The translations under genes and the position numbers were made by a program. The notes below the pieces were generated by a model. The model saw only the letters and a program-made list of their open reading frames with translations, was not told the origin of the DNA and did not search any database. Below, in pieces: positions 23,779 to 32,567 of a stretch of DNA of 64,000 bases. Source of the DNA: Pseudomonadales bacterium (GTDB lineage: Bacteria; Pseudomonadota; Gammaproteobacteria; Pseudomonadales; Ketobacteraceae). Position 1 is the stretch's first letter. The number at the start of each line of letters is the position of its first letter. The DNA lies in assembly GCA_002701845.1 (NCBI GenBank), contig NZXG01000056.1, positions 1 through 64,000 of the forward strand. The letters run 5' to 3'.

Positions 23779-24428
23779 CTGATGTCAAACGGGTCACCCA
23801 CGGGCTTTTTAGACATGGTTTTATCTATCGGTGTTGCTCGCAGTGGCGTTCGCAATGCCGGTTCCAATAACTCATCAAAGACGGCTGTATCCGTAATCCC
23901 ATCATCGAGCCAGTCATTTATCGCATCATCCGGCAACCATAAGGGCGTTGATTTGCGATGGATGTTCTCTAGCGCCTTATGACCTTTCAGGGTGATGATG
24001 GACGCTGAATAGATAATCTCGCCCGTCACCTTATCTGTCCATTCTTTATACAGTCCACCAAAGGCGATGGCACTACCATCAGCCGGTTCCAGTATATGGG
24101 GATGTTTCCCGTCCTGACTCTCCACAAAGCTTGTGGCGGGTATCACGCAGCGGGTTTTGCGGTACTCGGCCTTCTTGGGGAGCTTGGCATAGTTGGTATT
24201 AACGCTGAAATAGTCCTTGTGTGGGCGTAAGCCTTGCTCGGTCTGCTGGAGATAGAGCCACCATGTTGCGGGTAGCACCTGGTTCTCCCCACCGATCCCC
24301 CTTACCACGCTTATCAGGCTTCCTGGGGTCATATTTCCCCCATACACAAACTGGCTGCCATCGACCTGTAGGCGGTCTGCGAGCTTGGCTGTGCCATTTT
24401 TCTTGATTAAGGCAAAGTTTGTACACAT
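23775..24428 (-). CDS. SRAP-domain (YedK/HMCES) abasic-site protein
   Basis: 217 residues. It starts Met-Cys; Cys2 is the residue that, after methionine removal, forms a thiazolidine crosslink to abasic sites in single-stranded DNA. The conserved SRAP blocks are visible: WWLYL (usual WGL.P.W), ANT-like VNTNYAKLPK, RCVIPATSFVESQDGKHPHIL (usual RCL.P..GFYEW) and GGLYKEW. The His that helps catalysis is likely in KGHKALENIHRKSTPLWLP (usual H.RMP..L). It is divergent from umuDC with a shared LexA box, consistent with SOS use. Close orthologs are mobile-element variants. Confidence 0.85.
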   Translation of the reverse strand: MCTNFALIKKNGTAKLADRLQVDGSQFVYGGNMTPGSLISVVRGIGGENQVLPATWWLYLQQTEQGLRPHKDYFSVNTNYAKLPKKAEYRKTRCVIPATSFVESQDGKHPHILEPADGSAIAFGGLYKEWTDKVTGEIIYSASIITLKGHKALENIHRKSTPLWLPDDAINDWLDDGITDTAVFDELLEPALRTPLRATPIDKTMSKKPVGDPFDIS

Positions 24429-24432
24429 AATA

Positions 24433-24448
24433 CTGGATATATATACAG
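24433..24448. promoter_or_regulatory. LexA box shared by SRAP gene and umuDC
   Basis: CTGGATATATATACAG differs at one base from the canonical CTG-TATATATATA-CAG. It lies 4 bases from the SRAP start codon and 8 from the umuD start codon, so LexA binding should silence both directions until DNA damage. Confidence 0.8.
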
Positions 24449-24456
24449 GTATTCCT

Positions 24457-24888
24457 ATGAGTTTGCACTATCTCACTGAACATGAAACGCGCTCGCTGCT
24501 TGAGCTGCCCTTGTATCTGGCTACCGTACAGGCGGGTTTTCCGAGTCCTGCCGATGATTATATGGACAAGCGGCTAGACCTCAATGAGCATCTTATTAAA
24601 CATGATGCTGCGACCTTCTATTGCCGCGTATCGGGTAATTCGATGGAGGGAGCAGGCATTCATGACGGCGATCTTCTCATTGTAGACCGTGCTGTTGAAC
24701 CTAAAAACGGTCATATCGTTGTGGCGACGGTTGACGGAGAAATGGCCTGCAAGATCCTCGATACCCACAACAAACAATTACTGTCTGCTAATCCCAACTA
24801 TGCCCCCATACCTATTGGGGAAGACTCCGAACTTTGCGTTGAGGGCGTAGTGATCCATTCGATACGTTCTCATGTTCGCGCTGGTTGA
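24457..24888 (+). CDS. umuD: UmuD-type translesion polymerase subunit
   Basis: 143 residues from ATG 24457. A LexA-like self-cleaving protein: a probable cleavage site in [15 protein letters not shown], the catalytic Ser in [19 protein letters not shown] and the Lys in GEMACKIL. After RecA-stimulated autocleavage UmuD' joins UmuC to form Pol V. Preceded by a LexA box and overlapping umuC by 17 bases. Plasmid relatives are mucA, rumA and impA. Confidence 0.9.
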   Translation: MSLHYLTEHETRSLLELPLYLATVQAGFPSPADDYMDKRLDLNEHLIKHDAATFYCRVSGNSMEGAGIHDGDLLIVDRAVEPKNGHIVVATVDGEMACKILDTHNKQLLSANPNYAPIPIGEDSELCVEGVVIHSIRSHVRAG

Positions 24889-26128
24889 TTGTAATAGCTT
24901 TTATGCGAGCTGCGAGCAGGTCTTCCGTCCTGATTTAAGGGACAAGCCTGTTGTTGTGCTTTCCAATAATGATGGCTTTGTTGTCGCTCGCTCGAAAGAA
25001 GCCAAAGCATTAGGCATTGGCGATCTGCAACCCTTTTTTAAAATCGAGCCTATTCTTCGCAAACATAAGGTAGCGATATTCTCATCAAACTATCCGCTGT
25101 ATGGCGACATTTCTCATCGTGTGATGAAAACGCTGAATCAGTTTTCTCCGAACATCGAGGTCTACAGCATCGATGAAATGTTCCTTGCGCTTCAGGGCAT
25201 CCCTGTTGATACCAGAGACTATGGTCACATCATCAAAGATACGCTTTGGAACCATATCCGTATGCCGGTTGGTGTCGGCATTGCACCAACCAAAACTTTA
25301 GCGAAGCTTGCTAACCGCGTTGCCAAAAAGATGCCACACACTGGCGGCGTATGTGTTTTAGATGAACCACATAAATGGGAATGGGTACTTAAACGTTCGC
25401 AGGTTACGGATATTTGGGGCATTGCTAACCGTATGGCAAAACGGTTAGAAGAACTGAATATTCATACGGCTTGGGATTTAGCGACCAGCAACAGTAAGCA
25501 GGTTCGTAAGCGCTGTAACGTCAATATCGAACGTACCATCAATGAGCTAAACGGTATTCCATGTCTGGCACTGGAAGACGTACCTCCGGCAAAGAAACAG
25601 ATCTATTGCACTCGCTCTTTTGGGAAAAAGGCTACGACATTAGAACCGGTACTCAATGCGCTATCGCTTTATGCTGCCAGAGCAGCCGAAAAACTCCGCC
25701 ATCAGAATCACTTGGCCTTAACGGTTCATGTGTTTATCCATACCTCACCGTTTGAGCCGAATTTCCACTCTGCCAGCCATGTTATTAAGCTGCCATATCC
25801 TACCGATGATACACGGGTGATTACCCATGCTGTCCGTCAACTCGGAACGGCGCTTTACAAAGAAGGTCATGCTTTTTTAAAGGCAGGGGTCGGACTTATT
25901 GAAATCATCGATAAGAACGACTACCAGTTTGATTTGTTCCATCCAGGGCAATCCGACAAAGCTGATAAGCTCATGGAAGTCATAGACCGCATTAATCGCC
26001 TTGAAGGTAAAGGCACATTATTTCTCGGAGCGCAGGGCGTATCTAAGCCGTGGTATATGCGCCAGCAATTTACTTCCCCTCAATACACAACGAAATGGTC
26101 AGATATACCTGTCGTTAGCGCTCATTAA
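24872..26128 (+). CDS. umuC: UmuC-type Y-family DNA polymerase
   Basis: 418 residues. The N-terminal Y-family signature [22 protein letters not shown] is intact, the metal-binding SIDEMFL is near residue 100, then [20 protein letters not shown] and the little-finger domain. A C-terminal beta-clamp-binding peptide is likely in [10 protein letters not shown] (QxxLF-like). It extends replication past lesions and causes mutation. It forms an operon with umuD under the LexA box. Such pairs are common in conjugative plasmids and ICEs. Confidence 0.92.
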   Translation: MFALVDCNSFYASCEQVFRPDLRDKPVVVLSNNDGFVVARSKEAKALGIGDLQPFFKIEPILRKHKVAIFSSNYPLYGDISHRVMKTLNQFSPNIEVYSIDEMFLALQGIPVDTRDYGHIIKDTLWNHIRMPVGVGIAPTKTLAKLANRVAKKMPHTGGVCVLDEPHKWEWVLKRSQVTDIWGIANRMAKRLEELNIHTAWDLATSNSKQVRKRCNVNIERTINELNGIPCLALEDVPPAKKQIYCTRSFGKKATTLEPVLNALSLYAARAAEKLRHQNHLALTVHVFIHTSPFEPNFHSASHVIKLPYPTDDTRVITHAVRQLGTALYKEGHAFLKAGVGLIEIIDKNDYQFDLFHPGQSDKADKLMEVIDRINRLEGKGTLFLGAQGVSKPWYMRQQFTSPQYTTKWSDIPVVSAH

Positions 26129-26256
26129 TGGCTTTTAGAGGTGTAATGCAAAGTTATCCGATTCTCTTTTAAATCTATATCGTAGATAAAAATGCCTCTA
26201 TACAAGCAACGCGCAATAAACTTAGCTAACTGCTCTTCAAGTATTGTATTCTCCAT
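26125..26256 (-). CDS. Small protein antisense to umuC end (43 aa)
   Basis: ATG 26256 is preceded by AAAAAAGGAGACGTTGTC, a strong Shine-Dalgarno. The product starts [17 protein letters not shown], then [26 protein letters not shown], a helix followed by two strands. Its stop overlaps the end of umuC by 4 bases. No family known to me. Confidence 0.5.
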   Translation of the reverse strand: MENTILEEQLAKFIARCLYRGIFIYDIDLKENRITLHYTSKSH

Positions 26257-26313
26257 GACAACGTCTCCTTTTTTACTTAGAGTACGCCTACTATTAAGAA
26301 GCCGGAAGGGGTT

Positions 26314-27015
26314 ATGGGAAAAATAATTACTGCGTTGTTCGTGTCTTTATGCTTGCTACCGATCACATATAGCGATGCACAAACACATGCTGGACGCGTT
26401 GATAAAAATGGCGGCCATAAAGATAAAAACACAGGGGAATATCACTGTCATAACGAGCCATGCTTTACGATTCATAAGCAGTCTTCTGACGCAGTAGATG
26501 AAGCGATAGAGGAAGGCCGTGAAGTTGTTCTGCTTTACAATCGACATGATTGGAAGCATTGGTCTGACTTTGATAAAGATTGCATGAATACCCGTCATGA
26601 AATTCTAAACGATCAGGCTGTTAAAGGCTCTCAGAAATATTCTCCGGATGGCTGCTATGTATCACGCGGAGAATGGCATGATCCTTTTAGTGGGAAAGTC
26701 ATAACCCGTGCCAGTGATCTAGATGTTGATCACGTTATCCCCCTTAAATGGGCGCACACGCATGGAGGTGCAACATGGTCAGCAGAAAAGAAGGAACAAT
26801 TTGCAAATGATCCTGACAACTTGCTGGCTGTAGATGATGGCCTTAATCAACAGAAAGGTGCTAAAGGCCCAACCGAATGGATGCCACCAAATCATGGCTA
26901 TCGCTGTGATTATTTGCGTCATTGGCAATCAGTCCTAGCTAAATACAGCAGTCTAAAAATGACAGCCAAAGAAAACCGTATTTATCAGAAACAGTTAAAA
27001 GCTTGTAAGATTTAG
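26314..27015 (+). CDS. Secreted YHYH-HNH nuclease (DUF1524-like)
   Basis: 233 residues. Signal peptide MGKIITALFVSLCLLPITYSDAQ, then a YHYH motif domain (HAGRVDKNGGHKDKNTGEYHCH, about 25-46). The C-terminal HNH nuclease of the GmrSD/DUF1524 superfamily follows: DLDVDHVIPLKWAHTHGG (catalytic DHVIPL), then NDPDNLLAVDDGLNQQKGAKGPTEWMPPNHGYRCDYLRHW. It should be a periplasmic or exported DNase. Related proteins (endonuclease-like) are found as stand-alone exoproteins; in an element it might degrade incoming DNA or be an exported toxin. No immunity protein is obvious; the 85-aa gene next door is convergent. Confidence 0.82.
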   Translation: MGKIITALFVSLCLLPITYSDAQTHAGRVDKNGGHKDKNTGEYHCHNEPCFTIHKQSSDAVDEAIEEGREVVLLYNRHDWKHWSDFDKDCMNTRHEILNDQAVKGSQKYSPDGCYVSRGEWHDPFSGKVITRASDLDVDHVIPLKWAHTHGGATWSAEKKEQFANDPDNLLAVDDGLNQQKGAKGPTEWMPPNHGYRCDYLRHWQSVLAKYSSLKMTAKENRIYQKQLKACKI

Positions 27016-27022
27016 CGATGGA

Positions 27023-27280
27023 CTAAGCTAGCCAATCTTCTTGCTGCCTCACGTAAAGAGATGCGATTTCTCCGTAGTTCAATTCATTATCATTTGACTG
27101 ATATATCAAAGAAAAGGCTTCAACGTCGCTAAATGGCAAAGTGTCAAAGTATTCCAATATATTTTTTTCCGCTTGAGGTAGTGATTTGAGATGGTTAAGC
27201 AAAAAAAGATACCGTACTTCGGTCATAGTGACTTGTTGTTTAGGTGTTGGCAGGAATATCTTTTTTAATATATTTTTCAT
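27023..27280 (-). CDS. Hypothetical protein, 85 aa
   Basis: Soluble, acidic in its second half: basic start MKNILKKIFLPTPKQQVTM, then TEVRYLFLLNHLKSLPQAEKNILEYFDTLPFSDVEAFSLIYQSNDNELNYGEIASLYV. No motif recognised. It converges with the nuclease gene 7 bases away and is followed by the acyltransferase-glycosyltransferase operon in the same direction with an AT-rich gap. Being a nuclease immunity protein is only a positional guess. Confidence 0.55.
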   Translation of the reverse strand: MKNILKKIFLPTPKQQVTMTEVRYLFLLNHLKSLPQAEKNILEYFDTLPFSDVEAFSLIYQSNDNELNYGEIASLYVRQQEDWLA

Positions 27281-27364
27281 ATGAAGCAGAAATTATAATT
27301 TTTATAGTCCATTATAGATTATTTTTAATTCATTCATTTTCATTCTGACTAAGACCATCTACTA

Positions 27365-29323
27365 TCATTTTAAATAAGGCTCAAATAGCGGCAGGATATA
27401 TTCTGCACCTTCTAGGCTGAGATGGTCGTCGTCATAATAAAGCGCGTGTCCGTTGGCGTAGGTTTTACACACCTTGTCATCACAGAGCAATTTATGCGGA
27501 TAAACTTTGACAAGGTTAGGGTGGTTATAACGATCAAAGAGTGAGAAAATGAATTTATGACGCTCCTTATAATTCTCAAACGGTACAGCGAATTGCTCAG
27601 GCATTTGCCCTTCTAACATCAGCTTTTGTGCCAATGTGTTGGGTACTTTATAGGCAATTTCAGGAATGGGGTATGATAGCACCACTTTTTTGCCTGCGTT
27701 TAGCAATGCATCCATTGTTTGGTGAAAGGCTGTGGTGTAATCAGCTTGTCGTTCTTCGAGTGTGCCAAATTCTCGTTTCTTTTTTTCAGCTGGACCATAT
27801 TTCCAAGTTGATCCTTGTGTGTAATCTGACCAACGCCCTACGAGGATAACTGTTTGTATATTTTTATCATTAATGATTTTGTGTGCGCTGAGTTTGCAGA
27901 AGTCTTTACAAAGGTCTTCAGTTTTATCCATTCGGTCTAGCCCATAAAATATAGGGCATCCCATAAAATAATAATGCCCTAATGATAGGTTATGACGTAT
28001 TGAAGCTTTACTAAGCACAGGAGCTAAAGCGCCGGTATGGCTGTCTCCCCATAAAATAATCTTGGCAGGTTCTGATGCATTATCAACAATACATGAAGGT
28101 GCTTTGAGGGGCTTTTTTTGTTTGTCGGGACGACACTCTCTGGGTACTTTATATTTTGATTTTTCATAGGAAGCGAGTCGTAGCACTTCTCCATCAAAAC
28201 GTTGCGGCAGCCCTTTTTGCTGGATTCCAACGTAAGCAAATGCAGCAAATAAGACCATGCCGACACCACTGAGTGTAAAAATTTGTTTGCGGTTGAAAGG
28301 GGATGTTTTGCCTCTAAAGGGGCGTTCCACAAAATGCCATGAAAGTGCCGCGAGCAGAAGGCTCGCGATAATCATACCCCATTGTTGGCTGAGGGTTAAA
28401 CTGCCATAGAAGAAATGTTTGGTATAAACAAAAACAGGCCAGTGCCAGAGGTAGAAAGAGTAAGAAATTAGCCCGATAAAAACGATGGGCTTGAATGAAA
28501 GCAATTGGTTAAAGCGTGGTGTGAAGTCGTCTTTTCCGGCAGTGATAATCAGCAATGCACCGAGACAGGGGTAAAGTGCATTATAACCGGGGAATTTATG
28601 CTCATCATTCAGTAAAAATAGGGTGGCAACAATGAGTATAAAACCCAGTGCTGAAGCTATTTCACGGATAGACTTTTTTTGAGGAAGTGCGAAATAGCCA
28701 GTAGCAGCAAGTGCGCCGAACAGCAATTCCCACGCGCGGGTGGGGAGCAGGTAGAAAGTGGCTTTATCATGATGGTACATGCCATAAACACTAATGATGA
28801 AGGAGAAGATTGTTGTTCCCCAAAGTAAAGCAGCTAGGCCTTTTGATAAAAAGCGATGGATCAGCATGAGCGCGATGGGGAAGAAGATGTAAAACTGTTC
28901 TTCCACCGCGAGTGACCATGTGTGTAGTAGAGGTCTAGTATGGGCTTCTTGCGCAAAATAATCACCGGCCTCAGTCCAGAAAAAGATGTTAGAGACGAAG
29001 AAAAGTGTAGAAAGGATGCTTTTGCTGAAGCTGACAAAATCACTCGTGAAATAAAGCCAATAAGCCCCACCAATAGTGGCTAACAGTACGATAAACAAGG
29101 CAGGGAGAATACGTCTGGCACGTCTTTCATAAAAGCGGATGATGGAAAAATTACCCGCCGTGATTTCATCCATAATAATGCGTGTGATAAGAAAGCCGGA
29201 GATGACAAAGAAGATGTCAACCCCAACAAAACCACCGCTAATGGTCGTGAAACCCGCGTGATATAAGACAACGGGAACAACTGCGAGTGCGCGTAATCCA
29301 TCTATGTCTGCTCTATATTTCAT
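27365..29323 (-). CDS. OafA/YrhL-type acyltransferase with SGNH domain
   Basis: 652 residues. The acyltransferase-3 membrane domain starts MKYRADIDGLRALAVVPVVLYHAG (conserved H of YHAG), with FVGVDIFFVISGFLI, the RRARRILPAL block and LLHTWSLAVEEQFY. About ten transmembrane helices run to about residue 370. The C-terminal periplasmic SGNH domain follows: ILWGDSHTGAL (block I) and DDDHLSLEGA (Asp/His block V). Such fusions O-acetylate cell-surface polysaccharides. It lies two bases after a glycosyltransferase-like gene and is co-transcribed with it from the promoter at 30558-30585. Surface alteration by an element may block phages. Confidence 0.9.
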   Translation of the reverse strand: MKYRADIDGLRALAVVPVVLYHAGFTTISGGFVGVDIFFVISGFLITRIIMDEITAGNFSIIRFYERRARRILPALFIVLLATIGGAYWLYFTSDFVSFSKSILSTLFFVSNIFFWTEAGDYFAQEAHTRPLLHTWSLAVEEQFYIFFPIALMLIHRFLSKGLAALLWGTTIFSFIISVYGMYHHDKATFYLLPTRAWELLFGALAATGYFALPQKKSIREIASALGFILIVATLFLLNDEHKFPGYNALYPCLGALLIITAGKDDFTPRFNQLLSFKPIVFIGLISYSFYLWHWPVFVYTKHFFYGSLTLSQQWGMIIASLLLAALSWHFVERPFRGKTSPFNRKQIFTLSGVGMVLFAAFAYVGIQQKGLPQRFDGEVLRLASYEKSKYKVPRECRPDKQKKPLKAPSCIVDNASEPAKIILWGDSHTGALAPVLSKASIRHNLSLGHYYFMGCPIFYGLDRMDKTEDLCKDFCKLSAHKIINDKNIQTVILVGRWSDYTQGSTWKYGPAEKKKREFGTLEERQADYTTAFHQTMDALLNAGKKVVLSYPIPEIAYKVPNTLAQKLMLEGQMPEQFAVPFENYKERHKFIFSLFDRYNHPNLVKVYPHKLLCDDKVCKTYANGHALYYDDDHLSLEGAEYILPLFEPYLK

Positions 29324-29325
29324 TT

Positions 29326-30486
29326 CTATTTTGTGATGATATTAATGAAATGATCAGCAAAAGCCTTACGTCCATCATCCGTCCATTGTTGCATAAGAAA
29401 TTGTTGTGCAGCAGTAGCAATTTCAATGCGTTCGTCATCATGGTCTAGCAGGTAACGTAATTTTTCTTCAAAATCTGAAAAGTCCCATTTAAAGGGTGTG
29501 TAATATTTGTCGGCTTGATAAAAATTGGGGTAGGTTTCAATGTTGCTCATATCAGCCATTAGAATAGATGAACCACAGTAGGTGGCTTCATATTCACGGA
29601 AGCAGATTTCACCCCACCCGAACACACTGACGGTTACTTTTGCATCGGCAAGTGTGTTGTAAAAGTCGTTACGGGGTACTCGCCCGACAATTTTGTTAGG
29701 AATATCCAAAGCAGCGGACGCGTCATAACCTAACTTGCGCTGATAGCCAACGGTCTTAACTCCATAACGTTTTTCGTCAAAAAGGGATGCGAATGAGACA
29801 TGCCTCTTTGCTTTAGGCGAACGAGTTACAGGTTCTACGATATGGTTCGGGCTGAATTTTAAAAGTCCCGCATGGCCGAAATAACGCACAATGTCTAGCT
29901 TGCTATAAGTTGGCCAGTGATATTCTGCACCACAACCCCAAGCGGCATGCATTTTGTTAACCAGTGACAGATCATTCAAAACTTCTGTTTCACATTGCGG
30001 ATTTTTTTCTGTTTCTACCGGTTCGATGAAGTTATATTCACGATGATAATAATCGGTATATTCCCTTCCATAGTAGAGTGGTTTTCCATATATGCTTCTG
30101 TCTCTATAAAGCGAACGCTTCAGGTATGCATCAACAATAGGAAGAACATCAAACTGACAATTTCCTGCGCTGTCCCTGGCATCAAACCAAACCAGATGTG
30201 GCACTTTTTCTTTGCATTCAATACAGAAAGCAGTACGTGATTCATAGCGACTATCCGTAGCAATGATGGTGTCGATGGTGCGTGAAGATAAAATGAGGAT
30301 ATCGCAATCAAAAAGAGCGTCGCTTACATCTTTGAAAAAATGGACCTCATAGCCACGGTCTCGAATTTGCGCTCTAGAATATTCCACTGGAAACCAATAG
30401 GGACTAAAGAGCAATTCACGGAGCTTTTTGTAAGGGTGTCTTTTCTTAAAACCTTTTTCTAAAATATGGATTTTATGATTGCTCAT
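29326..30486 (-). CDS. Glycosyltransferase-like protein
   Basis: 386 residues from ATG 30486; the frame runs to a GTG at 30549, but that lies at the predicted transcription start. Features are those of a GT-B enzyme: LLFSPYWFPVEYSRAQIRDRGYEVHFF, DCDILILSSRTIDT, and the C-terminal nucleotide-sugar half SVFGWGEICFREYEATYCGSSILMADMSNIETYPNF, as in family-1 and exostosin-like transferases (E-x7-E-like acidic pair). Sugar donor and acceptor unknown. It is probably a polysaccharide-modifying partner of the acyltransferase. Confidence 0.72.
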   Translation of the reverse strand: MSNHKIHILEKGFKKRHPYKKLRELLFSPYWFPVEYSRAQIRDRGYEVHFFKDVSDALFDCDILILSSRTIDTIIATDSRYESRTAFCIECKEKVPHLVWFDARDSAGNCQFDVLPIVDAYLKRSLYRDRSIYGKPLYYGREYTDYYHREYNFIEPVETEKNPQCETEVLNDLSLVNKMHAAWGCGAEYHWPTYSKLDIVRYFGHAGLLKFSPNHIVEPVTRSPKAKRHVSFASLFDEKRYGVKTVGYQRKLGYDASAALDIPNKIVGRVPRNDFYNTLADAKVTVSVFGWGEICFREYEATYCGSSILMADMSNIETYPNFYQADKYYTPFKWDFSDFEEKLRYLLDHDDERIEIATAAQQFLMQQWTDDGRKAFADHFINIITK

Positions 30487-30557
30487 CTTTTTAGATACAT
30501 CTTCTATTATTATTTTGTTTATGCATGTAGTGGAATTTGGCACTGACACTTAGTTTC

Positions 30558-30585
30558 AACATACAACGTTGCAAGGTTGAGTCAA
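30558..30585 (-). promoter_or_regulatory. Sigma70 promoter A of the glycosyltransferase operon
   Basis: On the minus strand: TTGACT, 16-base spacer, TATGTT. The spacer begins CAACC and ends TTG, and the whole block is nearly the same as the promoter at 49252-49279 upstream of the RTX-adhesin operon. Confidence 0.65.
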
Positions 30586-31066
30586 ATATTAAATTAACAT
30601 CTAATAACTCACCTCAATCAAGGGTTTTTATTTATCCAAAACATTTAGTATTGAGCCTATTTAAATTCTGACAACGGATAGATAAACCGAAGTGGCGCGT
30701 GTCCATGCTGGCCGTGCTGCTTCACCTTCGCTAATCGCTCATTTCTCAGAATGCCGAGAAACAAGGGTTACTCATCACTCACGCCTGCCGCGTTCCACTT
30801 GGCTGAACAATGATAGGTAACAGCAAAGCTGTACCACTTTTAAAAGAGTTTATCCCCCGAAGGCTGCGCCTCAGCTTAATCCATAACCTTAACCAACCCT
30901 AGAAAAACTGACGGCTCTATCCGAGTTGTCGCTGCACTTCTGCCCGCGCCAGCCATAACTTTTTCTAGGCTTGCTCAAGAACATGAAAGTCGCTCGTTCC
31001 TCGCTCCCGTGAGGGTTTTCAACCCTTCGGGGGAAATGTGAATTTTAAGAACAGGAGCGAAAGACC
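30586..31066. other. Intergenic region with long hairpin
   Basis: About 480 bases without a gene I can support. CCTAGAAAAA at 30898-30907 pairs exactly with TTTTTCTAGG at 30960-30969, extended internally by GGCT/AGCC, around a loop of about 34 bases. A smaller hairpin TTTCTC/GAGAAA is at about 30743-30762, and AGGGTT/AACCCT is near 31013. The end, ACAGGAGCGAAAGACC, is the ribosome site of the J-protein gene. A structured leader or a single-strand origin is possible. Confidence 0.45.
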
Positions 31067-31588
31067 ATGAATATTAAAGATGCAGCCAAACTACTTGGAA
31101 TCAAAGGCACAGTCACACAAGAAGATATTAAAAAGGCTTACCGACAAGCAGCGCAGCAATTTCATCCAGATCGTAATCCGGCAGGAGCGGAAATGATGAA
31201 AATGATTAATGCCGCTTATGACATTCTCAAAGACTTTAGCGGGGAAATTCCTTGCAGTGATTCAGATAATAGCAACACTGATACCAACGAAGAAAATTAT
31301 AGCGAAGCAGTCAATGAAGCCCTTAATAAAATTATTCACTTAGACGGTTTGGACATTGAAATCTGCGGCGCATGGGTTTGGGTATCGGGCGAAACCAGAA
31401 AACACAAAGACGCGATTAAAGAAGCTAACTTTAAATATGCCTCTAAAAAGAAACGCTGGTATTTCCGTCCGTCTGATTGGAAAAGCCGTAGCCGTGGTTC
31501 TCACAGCATGGAAGATATAAGAAGTAAATATGGAAGCACTACGCCTGCACGTAAGCGCAAACAGCAATTAGAAGAACGTTTTGCGTGA
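31067..31588 (+). CDS. J-domain protein
   Basis: 173 residues. The first 65 form a J-domain: MNIKDAAKLLGIKGTVTQEDIKKAYRQAAQQFHPDRNPAGAEMMKMINAAYDILKDF, with the HPD tripeptide needed to stimulate DnaK. There is no G/F region or zinc domain. The C-terminal half IHLDGLDIEICGAWVWVSGETRKHKDAIKEANFKYASKKKRWYFRPSDW is a conserved block I know from other plasmid and phage-borne J-proteins. It likely recruits host DnaK to an element process such as replication. Its frame ends just before the RadC-like gene, indicating an operon. Confidence 0.85.
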   Translation: MNIKDAAKLLGIKGTVTQEDIKKAYRQAAQQFHPDRNPAGAEMMKMINAAYDILKDFSGEIPCSDSDNSNTDTNEENYSEAVNEALNKIIHLDGLDIEICGAWVWVSGETRKHKDAIKEANFKYASKKKRWYFRPSDWKSRSRGSHSMEDIRSKYGSTTPARKRKQQLEERFA

Positions 31589-31598
31589 GGGCGTAACC

Positions 31599-32084
31599 AT
31601 GAAACCGTATCAGCTAGATATATTCTACGATCACCGTGCCGTTACCGAATCACGCGATGTTATACAGGAGGCGTTAAGCCTCCTGACCAACACCATAAAA
31701 AGAAAATCATTTTCGTTAACGTCCTGTCAGGCGGTAAAGAGCTATTGCCGTCTTCATTTAGCTACTCGCGAGCATGAGATTTTCGGGGCGTTGTTTCTGG
31801 ATAGTCAGCACAGGCTTATTGAATTCAGGGAGCTATTCAGGGGCACGATTGACGGCTGCTCTGTCTATGTCAGGGAGGTTGCCAAAGAAGCCTTGAGCCT
31901 GAACGCGGCAGCCATCATCTTTACCCACAATCACCCGTCAGGGGTATGCGAACCAAGCCAAGCCGATATACAGATTACCAAAAGGCTACAGGAGGCACTT
32001 ACCTTGTTTGATGTGCGGGTATTGGATCACTTCATTGTATCGGCTGAAGAGGTTGTGAGCTTCGCGGAACGGGGTTTGATGTAG
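31599..32084 (+). CDS. RadC-family JAB-domain protein
   Basis: 161 residues from ATG 31599 (GAGGGCG upstream); an in-frame ATG at 31581 would overlap the J-protein gene. The JAB/MPN-like metal site is clear: E45-type residue in HEIFGALFLDSQHRL, and AAAIIFTHNHPSGVCEPSQADIQITKRL with the HxHx7S/D arrangement. The usual RadC N-terminal HhH is absent, as in mobile-element copies. Despite the name, the role of RadC in repair is unsettled. Common in genomic islands beside antirestriction genes. Confidence 0.87.
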   Translation: MKPYQLDIFYDHRAVTESRDVIQEALSLLTNTIKRKSFSLTSCQAVKSYCRLHLATREHEIFGALFLDSQHRLIEFRELFRGTIDGCSVYVREVAKEALSLNAAAIIFTHNHPSGVCEPSQADIQITKRLQEALTLFDVRVLDHFIVSAEEVVSFAERGLM

Positions 32085-32090
32085 CAACGG

Positions 32091-32107
32091 GGCGGGAATA
32101 TCCCGCC
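32091..32107 (+). terminator. Terminator of the J-protein-RadC operon
   Basis: GGCGGGA, ATA, TCCCGCC followed by TTTCT, seven bases after the RadC stop codon: a compact GC-rich rho-independent terminator. Confidence 0.8.
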
Positions 32108-32122
32108 TTTCTACCCTCGGCG

Positions 32123-32236
32123 CGCTGGAATCTGCCGTCCTGCCAGTTTCCAGCGAAAAGGAAGCCAGGCCACTCCATGCCTTCTACTCTGGTTAAAAAT
32201 ACGGCTATCTGGGGCGTTATGTGACAACACCCCAGA
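32123..32236. other. Two hairpins ahead of the methylation-McrBC operon
   Basis: CGCTGGAA/TTCCAGCG at 32123-32155 and TCTGGGG-C-GTT/AAC-A-CCCCAGA at 32208-32236. The second is extended by CTA/TAG on the outside. They lie between the terminator and the promoter at 32274 and may be part of an older end or a recombination site; no gene is seen. Confidence 0.4.
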
Positions 32237-32273
32237 GAAATAGCCTATTTTGGGCTGGAACCACCTGATTTCA

Positions 32274-32302
32274 TTGACTATCTTTGTACGGGAATGTACT
32301 TT
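32274..32302 (+). promoter_or_regulatory. Promoter of the HTH-MTase-McrBC operon
   Basis: TTGACT, 17 bases, TACTTT, ending 44 bases before the HTH gene start. The spacer holds the direct repeat TGTAC-N5-TGTAC, which could be the binding site of the encoded HTH protein. Confidence 0.5.
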
Positions 32303-32346
32303 TACGACAATTTCGACACTTCTGATCTAACCGCGTGGTAAGCGTC

Positions 32347-32553
32347 ATGACTGATCAAATTATGACCGTCAAAGAGGTGGCAACCTACCTCAAGGTCAAT
32401 GATAGAACGATATATAGAATGGCTATGTCAGGTAAAATCCCTGCCTTTCGGGTAGGGGCATCTTGGCGCTTTAAGTCCTGTGAGATCGATGCATGGATCG
32501 AGTCTGAACATAACTCTATGCAGCAGCCACAATTAAAAAAAAACATACGTTAG
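32347..32553 (+). CDS. Excisionase-family HTH regulator
   Basis: 68 residues from ATG 32347; a GTG 12 bases upstream is in frame. MTVKEVATYLKVNDRTIYRMAMSGKIPAFRVGASWRFKSCEIDAWI is a complete HTH_17/excisionase-type domain (winged helix with G-x-I/V-P--R-G--WRF---I--W). Often the first gene of restriction-modification operons, where it delays restriction. It precedes the methyltransferase by 14 bases. Confidence 0.85.
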   Translation: MTDQIMTVKEVATYLKVNDRTIYRMAMSGKIPAFRVGASWRFKSCEIDAWIESEHNSMQQPQLKKNIR

Positions 32554-32567
32554 GAGATTCGACTTAC

